A stretch of DNA of 64,000 nt, taken from contig CAWBFD010000004.1 of assembly GCA_963788115.1 (NCBI GenBank), positions 1,426,001-1,490,000 of the forward strand, given 5' to 3'. Every line of letters starts with the position of its first letter. Position 1 is the first letter of the stretch. A model generated the notes under the pieces. It worked only from the letters and a program-made list of their open reading frames with translations, did not search any database and was not told the origin of the DNA. The translations under genes and the position numbers were made by a program. The stretch comes from CAWBFD01 sp963788115 (lineage in GTDB: Bacteria > Actinomycetota > Thermoleophilia > Solirubrobacterales > 70-9). Of the stretch, positions 57,516-64,000 are shown in pieces.

Positions 57516-57521
57516 TACCCT
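57516..57521 (+). promoter_or_regulatory. -10-like TACCCT before the sulfoquinovose synthase gene
   Basis: TACCCT lies 8 bases before the ATG, with no ribosome-binding site, in the divergent region shared with the DUF2304-GT2 gene. Confidence 0.4.
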
Positions 57522-57529
57522 CGCGCGAC

Positions 57530-58729
57530 ATGCGCATCCTGATCCTGGGCGGTGATGGATATCTCGGGTGGCCGACTGCGATGCGGTTCTCTGCTCGCGG
57601 GCACGAGGTCTCCGTCGTCGACAATTTCTCCCGCCGCCGCTGGCACCTCAAGCACTCGACCGGCTCGTTGACGCCGATCCGCTCGCTCGAGGACCGGCTC
57701 GAGGCTTGGCGCGAGCTCACCGGGCGCGAGATCCGGAAGTTCGTCGGCTCGATGGAGGACGGGGCGTTTGTGAGCCAGGTGATCGAGGAGACGGCACCCG
57801 AGGCGGTGGTGCACTACGCGGAGCAGGCCTCCGCGCCCTACTCGATGAAGTCGCGCGAGACCGCGGTCGAGACTCAGTACACGAACGTGATCGGCACGCT
57901 CAATCTCCTCTTCGCCATCCGTGACCGCGTTCCCGACTGCCACCTGGTCAAGCTCGGCACGATGGGCGAGTACGGGACTCCCAACATCGACATCGAAGAG
58001 GGGTTCATCGAGATCGAGCACAACGGCCGCTCCGATGTGCTGCCGTTTCCGAAGCAGCCCGGCTCGCTCTATCACCTCTCGAAGGTCCACGACTCGCACA
58101 ACATCCATTTCGCCTGCCGGATCTGGGGCCTGCGGGCGACTGACCTCAACCAGGGGGTCGTCTACGGCATCGAGACCGAGGAGTCCGCCGATGACGAGCG
58201 CCTGATCACCCGCTTCGACTACGACGAGTACTTCGGCACGGTCCTCAACCGCTTCTGCGTGCAGGCGGTGATCGGACATCCACTCACCGTCTACGGGGAG
58301 GGGGGCCAGACGCGGGGCTTCCTCAACATTCGCGACACGCTTCAGTGCGTCGGGCTGGCGGTGGAGCACCCGGCGAAGCTCGGCGAATACCGGGTCTTCA
58401 ACCAGTTCACGGAGCAGTTTTCGGTCGCGGACCTCGCCGCCCTGGTCGCGCGCAGCGCCGCCGACATCGGGATCGAGGTCGAGGTCCGCAGCTTCCCGAA
58501 CCCCAGGGTCGAGGCCGAGAGCCACTACTACAACGCCACGCACACGAAGCTGTACGACCTCGGGCTGCGGCCTCGCCTCCTCGGCGAGGAGCTGGTCCTG
58601 TCGATGCTCCGAATCATCGATCGCTACAAGCACCGTGTGATCGAGCGGGCGATCCTGCCCACCACGCGGTGGAAGCCGGGCGAGCTCGAGGGCGAGGTTC
58701 CGGCGCCGAGCGGCGAGGCGGGCGGATGA
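57530..58729 (+). CDS. sqdB: UDP-sulfoquinovose synthase (SQD1/SqdB-like)
   Basis: An extended short-chain dehydrogenase of 399 residues that converts UDP-glucose and sulfite to UDP-sulfoquinovose. The NAD motif is ILILGGDGYLGWPTAMRF. The SQD1-specific blocks are present: MGEYGTPNIDIEEGFIEIEH, FPKQPGSLYHLSKVHDSHNI with the catalytic Tyr-x3-Lys, RATDLNQGVVYGI, LTVYGEGGQTRGFLNIRDT, RVFNQFTEQFSV and NPRVEAESHYYNATHTKLYDLG. These are far more specific than general sugar epimerases. No SQDG synthase (SqdX) is adjacent, so the product could go to a lipid encoded elsewhere or to a glycan. The stop overlaps the ATG of a TetR gene. Confidence 0.92.
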   Translation: MRILILGGDGYLGWPTAMRFSARGHEVSVVDNFSRRRWHLKHSTGSLTPIRSLEDRLEAWRELTGREIRKFVGSMEDGAFVSQVIEETAPEAVVHYAEQASAPYSMKSRETAVETQYTNVIGTLNLLFAIRDRVPDCHLVKLGTMGEYGTPNIDIEEGFIEIEHNGRSDVLPFPKQPGSLYHLSKVHDSHNIHFACRIWGLRATDLNQGVVYGIETEESADDERLITRFDYDEYFGTVLNRFCVQAVIGHPLTVYGEGGQTRGFLNIRDTLQCVGLAVEHPAKLGEYRVFNQFTEQFSVADLAALVARSAADIGIEVEVRSFPNPRVEAESHYYNATHTKLYDLGLRPRLLGEELVLSMLRIIDRYKHRVIERAILPTTRWKPGELEGEVPAPSGEAGG

Positions 58730-59349
58730 TGCCTGCGCCGACGACCGAGCGTCGTCCGAGGCGAAGCCGGGCCGAGCAGCGAGCCGCACGTCGCGAGGCC
58801 ATCCTGGACGCGACCGTCCGCATCCTCGGCACCGACGGCCTGGGCGCGGTCACCCACCGGGTGGTGGCGAGGGAGGCCGACGTGCCGCTGGCCGCCACGA
58901 CGTATTACTTCGCCTCCAAGGATCAGCTGGTGGAGCAGGCGCTCGACCTGCTGGCGACGGCGGAGATCGAGAGCTTGGCTGAGCGCGCCGCGCTGCTGGG
59001 CGAGCGCCTGGGCTCGCCCGGCGAGCTCGCCGGGGGCCTGGTCGAGGTGCTGGCGCCGGGTACCGACGAGGGCAGGCGCGCGCTGCTCGCCAAGTACGAG
59101 CTCTACCTGGAGGCCGCCCGGCGCCGACCCCTGCGAGCGACCTCGGCTCGTTGGATCGCGGCGTTCACCCAGCTCGCGGAGGCGGCGCTAACCGCCATCG
59201 GCGCCCCCGAGCCGCACCGGCGCGCCCCGCTGATGGTCGCGGCGATCGACGGCCTGCTCATGCACCGGCTTGCGGCTCCCGACTCGTCCTCGGCGGACCG
59301 CCTGCTGCGGGAACGCGTGGACGAACTGGTGACGGTGCTCACCGCGTAG
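58726..59349 (+). CDS. TetR-family transcription regulator
   Basis: A 207-residue repressor. The N-terminal HTH reads RREAILDATVRILGTDGLGAVTHRVVAREADVPLAATTYYFASKDQLV (given here as separate motifs: the turn GAVTHRVVAREADVPLA and the TTYYFASKDQLV helix end). The C-terminal ligand domain is all-helical and alanine-rich. ATGA overlap with the sulfoquinovose synthase gene implies cotranscription and perhaps feedback control of that gene. Ligand unknown. Confidence 0.88.
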   Translation: MMPAPTTERRPRRSRAEQRAARREAILDATVRILGTDGLGAVTHRVVAREADVPLAATTYYFASKDQLVEQALDLLATAEIESLAERAALLGERLGSPGELAGGLVEVLAPGTDEGRRALLAKYELYLEAARRRPLRATSARWIAAFTQLAEAALTAIGAPEPHRRAPLMVAAIDGLLMHRLAAPDSSSADRLLRERVDELVTVLTA

Positions 59350-59407
59350 CCCGCCGATCAGGCGGCTCGACCCGATTTTCCCGCGTTTGAGGCCGAAAAC
59401 CCGCTGC

Positions 59408-59413
59408 TACACT
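59408..59413 (+). promoter_or_regulatory. -10-like TACACT before ilvB
   Basis: TACACT lies 10 bases before the ATG of ilvB in a short 74-base gap. No attenuator or T-box structure is visible. Confidence 0.4.
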
Positions 59414-59423
59414 CGGCGATCCC

Positions 59424-61103
59424 ATGCGGGCTGCGGACGCACTCTTCGAGGCGCTGAAGGCCGAGGGGGTGGAGCATGTCTTCGGGATCCCCGGCGGCGC
59501 CAACCTGCCGGTGTACGACGCGCTCTACGACGCGGACCTGACCCACATCCAGGCTCGCCATGAGCAGGGCGCCGGTCACGCGGCCGAGGGCTACGCCAAG
59601 GCCTCGGGCCGGGTCGGGGTGGCGTTCGCGACCTCGGGACCCGGGGCCACGAACCTCGTAACTGCGATCGCCGACGCGATGATGGATTCGGTGCCGACCG
59701 TGTTCATCACCGGCCAGGTGCGCACCGAGCTGATCGGCACCGACGGCTTCCAGGAGGCCGACGTCACGGGGATCACGCTGCCGATCGTGAAGCACTCGTT
59801 CCTGGTCACGGACCCGCGGCAGATCCCCGACTATGTTCACCAGGCCTTCCACATCGCCTCCACCGGGCGCCCCGGACCGGTGCTGATCGACGTCCCCCAG
59901 GACCTCTCCCGGGTGGACATCGACTACGAGCCCGCGCAGGGAGCTCCGGCGCTCCCGGGCTACAAGCCGCCGACCGAGGGGAACATCAAGCAGATCCGCC
60001 TCGCCGCCAAGGCGCTGGCCAACGCGCGACGCCCTGTCCTCTACGCCGGGGGCGGCGTGATCAACGCCGGCGCGGCCGACGAGCTCCGTGAATTCGCGAC
60101 CTCGGACAGGCTCCCGGTGACCCTGACGGTAATGGGGCTCGGGGCCTTCCCTGCGCCGCACGAGCAGTGGCTGGGGATGCTGGGGATGCACGGCACCCGC
60201 ACCGCGAACTACGCGATGGACAACGCCGACCTGATCGTCGCCATCGGCGCCCGTTTCGACGATCGGATCACCGGCAAGCTGTCGGAGTTCGCCCCGCGGG
60301 CCAAGTTCGTCCACATCGACGTCGACCCGGCGGAGATCTCGAAGAACGTCCCGGCTCACATCCCGATCGTTGGTGACGCCGCCGATGTGCTTCCGAAGCT
60401 CACCCGCGAGTATCGGGCGCTCAACGCCGACTCAGACCGGCTCGATGAGTGGTGGGCGCAGATCCGCGAGTGGCAGGCCGCCTACCCGCTTGGCTACGAG
60501 GACTCGGCGGATGCCGAGATCAAGCCGCAGTTCATGATCGAGGCCATGTACGAGGCCACCGACGGCGACGCGATCATCACCTCCGACGTCGGCCAGCACC
60601 AGATGTGGGCGGCGCAGTACTACCACTTCACCCGCCCGCGTCAGTGGATCAACTCGGGAGGGCTGGGGACGATGGGCTTCGGGCTCCCTGCCGCGCTCGG
60701 GGCGAAGGTGGCCTGCCCGGACGAGACCGTGGTCTGCCTCGCGGGCGACGGCAGCTTGGTGATGGTCTGTCAGGAGATGGCGACCGCCGCGCACCACGAG
60801 ATCCCGGTCAAGGTGTTCCTGATGAACAACGGCCACTTCGGCATGGTCCGCCAGTGGCAGGAGCTGTTCTGGGACGGCCGGTACTCGGCGGTGGAGATGG
60901 GCCCGAGCCCGGACTGGGCGAGGCTGGCCGAGGCATTCGGCTGGACCGGCATGCGCTGCACCGAGAAGGGCGAGCTGCGTGAGGCGATGGGGACCGCGCT
61001 CGAGGCTGATGGGCCGGTGCTGCTGGACGTGCATGTGTCCAAGACCGAGAACTGCTTCCCGATGATCCCGGCCGGTTCCGCCGCCCGCGACATGGTGGGT
61101 TAG
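59424..61103 (+). CDS. ilvB: Acetolactate synthase large subunit
   Basis: A thiamine-diphosphate enzyme of 559 residues for branched-chain amino acid synthesis. The catalytic Glu is in QARHEQGAGHAAEGYAKASG. Other landmarks are ATSGPGATNLVTAIADA, GLGAFPAPHEQWLGMLGMHG (FAD region), GARFDDRITGKLSEF, and the ThDP-Mg site GDGSLVMVCQEMATAAHHEIPVKVFLMNN (G-D-G-S...N-N). Length and motifs are normal. ilvN follows after 2 bases. Confidence 0.95.
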   Translation: MRAADALFEALKAEGVEHVFGIPGGANLPVYDALYDADLTHIQARHEQGAGHAAEGYAKASGRVGVAFATSGPGATNLVTAIADAMMDSVPTVFITGQVRTELIGTDGFQEADVTGITLPIVKHSFLVTDPRQIPDYVHQAFHIASTGRPGPVLIDVPQDLSRVDIDYEPAQGAPALPGYKPPTEGNIKQIRLAAKALANARRPVLYAGGGVINAGAADELREFATSDRLPVTLTVMGLGAFPAPHEQWLGMLGMHGTRTANYAMDNADLIVAIGARFDDRITGKLSEFAPRAKFVHIDVDPAEISKNVPAHIPIVGDAADVLPKLTREYRALNADSDRLDEWWAQIREWQAAYPLGYEDSADAEIKPQFMIEAMYEATDGDAIITSDVGQHQMWAAQYYHFTRPRQWINSGGLGTMGFGLPAALGAKVACPDETVVCLAGDGSLVMVCQEMATAAHHEIPVKVFLMNNGHFGMVRQWQELFWDGRYSAVEMGPSPDWARLAEAFGWTGMRCTEKGELREAMGTALEADGPVLLDVHVSKTENCFPMIPAGSAARDMVG

Positions 61104-61105
61104 CC

Positions 61106-61657
61106 ATGGAAGCCGGAACGCCCGACCTGGTCAAGCTCGAGGATCTCGAGGCGACGCGGACGCTCACCGGCCGCAAGCACATCCTGTCGCTCCTGGTCGA
61201 GAACAAGCCCGGCGTCCTCGCCCGGGTGGCCGGCCTGTTCAGCCGGCGCGGCTTCAACATCGACACTCTCGCGGTGGGCCCGACCGAGGACCCCGACGTC
61301 TCCCGGATCACCCTCACCCTGGACGGGGCGGTGCATCCGATCGATCAGGTCACCAAGCAGCTTCACAAGCTCGTCAACGTGATCAAGATCCGCGACATGG
61401 CGCCGGATACGACGATCGCGCGCGAGATGGCGCTGTTCCGCGTCCAGGCGACGGTCGAGAGCCGCGCCGAGATCATGCAGTTCGCCGAGATCTTCGGGGC
61501 GAACATCGTCGACGTCTCCCGTCGCTCGCTGACGATCGAGGTCACCGGAAACCAGGACAAGATCGACTCGTTCGAGCGCATGGTCCGCCCGCACGGCTTG
61601 ATCGAGATGGCACGGACCGGCGAAGTCGCGATCTCTCGGTCAAAGCCGGAGAGCTGA
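61106..61657 (+). CDS. ilvN: Acetolactate synthase small (regulatory) subunit
   Basis: A 183-residue regulatory subunit. The ACT domain reads ILSLLVENKPGVLARVAGLFSRRGFNIDTLAVGPTEDP, cited here as VENKPGVLARVAGLFSRRG with FNIDTLAVG, the valine-binding fold. The C-terminal part includes KLVNVIKIRDMAP and DVSRRSLTIEVTGNQDKID. It stimulates IlvB and confers feedback inhibition. It is directly downstream of ilvB. Confidence 0.94.
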   Translation: MEAGTPDLVKLEDLEATRTLTGRKHILSLLVENKPGVLARVAGLFSRRGFNIDTLAVGPTEDPDVSRITLTLDGAVHPIDQVTKQLHKLVNVIKIRDMAPDTTIAREMALFRVQATVESRAEIMQFAEIFGANIVDVSRRSLTIEVTGNQDKIDSFERMVRPHGLIEMARTGEVAISRSKPES

Positions 61658-61695
61658 TCCCGGACACCCACACGATCCTGACCTCGCTCGAGTCG

Positions 61696-63045
61696 ATGCT
61701 CGAGCGGGCAGGGGATCGGCGGCGGCTGGTCAGCGTGACGACGGAGGTCGACGTCGCCGACCCGAGTGCCGCCGTGTTCCGCTCGCGCCTCGCCTCGGAT
61801 CGGTGGTTCTGCTGGGAGCAGCCCGATCGCGACGGGTTCGCGTTGGCGGCCATGGGGAGCGTCCACGAGGCGGTCTCCCGGGGACCCGGCCGGTTCGACG
61901 ACCTCGTCCACGGATGCGCCGCGCTTGCACGCGATCGGATCGCGGACGAGCCCGCCGGGCTCCCGGCGGGCGCGGGCCCGGTCTGGGTGGGCGGGTTCGC
62001 CTTTGATCCGCTCGGCTGCGACGCGGGGGAGTGGTCGTCGTTCCCGCCCGCGCTGATGGTGCTCCCGGAGCTGGCGCTGGTCCGCCACCAGGGCCGCACC
62101 CTGCTGACCGCGAGCATGGTGTCCGGCCCCGGTGCCGATGACGCGCTGTCACGCCTGGACGCGCGGCTCGGCGCGCTCCGCGCGGACGGTGGGCTTCCGA
62201 TGCTCGATCCCGACCCGGCGGGCGATTCGCGCGTGGTGAGCGCGAACCCGCCCGAAACCTACGAGCGGGCCGTCGCCGCCGCCGTCCGGCGGATTCTCGA
62301 GGAGGAGTTGGAGAAGGTCGTCCTCGCCCGCGAGGTCAGGGTGGAGGCTTCGGCCGCGCTCGATGCGGCGGCGATCTTCGGCGCCGTCCGCGAGCTGTTC
62401 CCTTCGTGCTTCTGCTTCTGTTGCGGCTCGCCCGAGGCCGCGTTTTTAGGGGCGAGCCCCGAGCTGCTGGTGCGCCGGCGCGGCGCCGGCGCCGCCACCG
62501 TGGCGCTCGCGGGCTCGGCGCGTCGCAGCGCCGACCCGGCGGTCGACGATCACCTCGGCGAGCAGCTCCTGCGCTCGCCCAAGAACCGCGGGGAGCACGA
62601 GGTCGTCGCACGGCGGATCGAGCGGCGGCTGCGCCCGTACTCCGTATGGGTCGAGGCGGAGGCTGAGCCGATCGTGGTCAAGGTCGCGAACATCCAGCAC
62701 CTGGCCACGCCGATCCACGCCCAGCTCGCCGACCCCCGCTCGGCGCTTGAGCTCGCGGGCCTGCTTCACCCCACGCCCGCGGTCGGCGGCGAGCCGCACG
62801 AAGCGGCCGTCGCCGTGATCGAGGAGCTCGAGGGCCTCGATCGCGGCTGGTATGCGGGCCCGGTCGGCTGGATGGATGCGGCCGAGGACGGGGAGCTGTG
62901 CGTCGCGATCCGCTCGGCGCTGCTCCGCGACCGCACAGCTCATCTCTACGTCGGCAACGGGATCGTGGCCGACTCGGATCCCGAGGCCGAGCTGGCGGAG
63001 ACCGAGCTCAAGCTGGATGCGCTGCTGCCGCTCCTGGCGGGTTAG
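61696..63045 (+). CDS. Isochorismate synthase
   Basis: A chorismate-utilising enzyme of 449 residues (MenF/EntC/DhbC type) making isochorismate for menaquinone or siderophores. Motifs are LEEELEKVVLAREVRVEA, FLGASPELLVRR, VALAGSARR, LRSPKNRGEHEVV, LATPIHAQL and HPTPAVGGEPHEAAV, GPVGWMDAAEDGELCVAIRSAL. The catalytic Lys and Glu regions are present. No other men or ent gene is adjacent, so the pathway cannot be decided; menaquinone fits the NDH-2 in this window. The frame can start up to 12 codons earlier. Confidence 0.88.
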   Translation: MLERAGDRRRLVSVTTEVDVADPSAAVFRSRLASDRWFCWEQPDRDGFALAAMGSVHEAVSRGPGRFDDLVHGCAALARDRIADEPAGLPAGAGPVWVGGFAFDPLGCDAGEWSSFPPALMVLPELALVRHQGRTLLTASMVSGPGADDALSRLDARLGALRADGGLPMLDPDPAGDSRVVSANPPETYERAVAAAVRRILEEELEKVVLAREVRVEASAALDAAAIFGAVRELFPSCFCFCCGSPEAAFLGASPELLVRRRGAGAATVALAGSARRSADPAVDDHLGEQLLRSPKNRGEHEVVARRIERRLRPYSVWVEAEAEPIVVKVANIQHLATPIHAQLADPRSALELAGLLHPTPAVGGEPHEAAVAVIEELEGLDRGWYAGPVGWMDAAEDGELCVAIRSALLRDRTAHLYVGNGIVADSDPEAELAETELKLDALLPLLAG

Positions 63046-63974
63046 TCATCGGCGACGAGATCGACTCTCGTCCCCTCCCGCCAGGCCACCAGCGCCTCCT
63101 CGTCGCTCCAGCCAGGCACGCCGGTGCGCTCGAGGTCCTCGAGGTAGGCGCGGAGCGCCCGGACCGCGGCCGGCCGCGATGCGGCGGAGAGGAACCACTT
63201 GCGCTCCCTTGCGAGCCCGGCGGGGAGCGGGGCGGAGGAGCCCTCGTAGACTGCCCGCTTGAGCGCCGTCACCGATCCCGGCGCGCGGCGGGCCATCCGC
63301 TCGGCGGTCTCGAGCGCGGTGTCGAGGAGCCGACCGGAAGGCACCACCCGATGCACGAGCCCGACGTCCAGGGCATGCTCCGGGGCCAGGGGGCGGCCCT
63401 CGAGGATCAGCTCCAGTGCCCTGCCTGGGCCGATGATGCGGGCGAGGCGCTGGGTCCCGCCGGCGCCGGGCGGAAACCCCAGCGTCATCTCGGGGAGCCC
63501 GATGCGCTCCGCATCGTCCGCCATGTAGCGCAGGTCGCACGCGAGCGCCAGCTCACAGCCCCCACCGCCGGCGGGGCCGCCGATCGCGGCGATCACCACC
63601 TGGTCGAGGCGCCCGAGGCGCGAGAAGAGGTCGTGAAGCTCGTGGAGCTCGATCAGGCCCGACGCCGGGGTGCGTTTGAGCCTCGAGCGAGCTTGCGGGA
63701 GGCGCGTCAGCCCGCCGACGGTTCGCAGCGATGCGTCCGCCGCCGCCGGCGAGACCTCGAGCCCGACACCCTCGATCCCGGCGAGGATCTCGGCGATGTC
63801 GTAATGGGTGACGAACAGTCCGGGCTTGGCGCCGGTGATCACCACCGCCCCCAGCGAGCGATTCCGCTCGGCGGCGCGTACCAGGGAGTCGAGTTCGGCG
63901 ACCATCTCGCGGCTCATGAAGTTGTGGGGCGGATAGTCGATTCGCCACGTCTCGACCCGCCCCTCACGCTCCAC
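63042..63974 (-). CDS. Enoyl-CoA hydratase/isomerase family protein, start may lie outside the window
   Basis: A crotonase-fold protein of at least 310 residues. It reads LGAVVITGAKPGLFVTHYDI (oxyanion-hole region), AAIGGPAGGGGCELALACDLRYM and RIGLPEMTLGFPPGAGGTQRLARIIG, with the catalytic Glu in L-P-E. An extra segment of about 30 residues between the first two motifs (residues 70-105) is not typical. It lacks the MenB-specific sequences, so it is not assigned to menaquinone synthesis despite the convergent isochorismate synthase (4-base overlap). The frame stays open to the edge, so a start further upstream is possible. Confidence 0.83.
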   Translation of the reverse strand: MEREGRVETWRIDYPPHNFMSREMVAELDSLVRAAERNRSLGAVVITGAKPGLFVTHYDIAEILAGIEGVGLEVSPAAADASLRTVGGLTRLPQARSRLKRTPASGLIELHELHDLFSRLGRLDQVVIAAIGGPAGGGGCELALACDLRYMADDAERIGLPEMTLGFPPGAGGTQRLARIIGPGRALELILEGRPLAPEHALDVGLVHRVVPSGRLLDTALETAERMARRAPGSVTALKRAVYEGSSAPLPAGLARERKWFLSAASRPAAVRALRAYLEDLERTGVPGWSDEEALVAWREGTRVDLVADD

Positions 63975-64000
63975 GTCGATCCGCGCGCCAGTGGACGTCG

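Noticed and set aside
63042..63974. Assignment of the crotonase-fold gene as menB
   Set aside because: It lies beside isochorismate synthase but lacks MenB-specific sequences and is convergent, not in the same unit.
1..64000. CRISPR array, rRNA or tRNA genes
   Set aside because: No regularly spaced repeat series was seen. The repetitive tracts are protein-coding (proline stalk, NGNGRA). I found no tRNA or rRNA segments by eye, though a tRNA scan was not possible.

Overview
The window is about 64 kb of very GC-rich, densely coded bacterial DNA. It probably comes from the actinobacterial class Thermoleophilia (Solirubrobacterales/Gaiellales-like). The evidence is the gene style and the cluster of SnoaL-like proteins that begin MSQENVE and end EALEAAGLRE. 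A c-di-AMP riboswitch precedes a resuscitation-type muralytic enzyme, and many genes have a -10-like hexamer 6-10 bases before the start codon, as expected of leaderless mRNAs. The taxon is inferred; no rRNA gene is present.

Layout. 0-13.6 kb: an exopolysaccharide/surface-glycan locus with four glycosyltransferases, a flippase, an O-antigen-ligase-like polymerase, two Wzz/BY-kinase-like chain-length proteins, a proline-repeat secreted protein and two decayed genes. 13.6-16.4 kb: argG, a tiny membrane protein, and the riboswitch with its cell-wall hydrolase. 16.4-20 kb: signalling genes (HD-GYP, SpoIIE phosphatase/kinase, STAS, LuxR-GAF). 20.2-24.9 kb: a second glycan block with an LPxTG protein, a polyprenyl glycosylphosphotransferase, a PAS-LuxR regulator and an O-antigen-ligase/TPR protein. 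25-30 kb: dnaE, a Cys-rich orphan and nfo. 30.0-32.98 kb: a decayed integrated element between 28-bp direct repeats, holding integrase, beta-lactamase and VRR-NUC remnants. 33-35.6 kb: gltX, a response regulator and an Rrf2 regulator. 35.6-42 kb: an accessory zone of small, often frameshifted genes that includes four SnoaL-like copies. 42-64 kb: housekeeping genes (cysK-cysE, pcrA/uvrD, folD, GMC oxidase, gatCAB with an embedded zincin gene, ArsR-SRPBCC pair, NDH-2, DUF2304-GT2 fusion, UDP-sulfoquinovose synthase, TetR, ilvB-ilvN, isochorismate synthase, enoyl-CoA hydratase).

How the parts work together. The two glycan blocks supply initiation (glycosyl-1-P transferase), elongation (GT2/GT4), export (Wzx), polymerisation/ligation and chain-length control for one or more surface polysaccharides. 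LuxR-type regulators and a partner-switching phosphatase/STAS pair lie between them. gltX with gatCAB suggests transamidation-based aminoacyl-tRNA synthesis. cysK-cysE and ilvB-ilvN are simple biosynthetic pairs.

The strongest leads are (1) the SnoaL-like family, with fixed terminal peptides, variable cores and an identical promoter-to-start spacing; (2) the decayed element whose attachment site overlaps the start codons of nfo and gltX; (3) the tandem-type BY-kinase paralogue with Arg in place of the Walker A Lys; and (4) a UDP-sulfoquinovose synthase in an apparently non-phototrophic organism. Several frameshifts, one of them in gatA, mean that some broken genes could be assembly errors.
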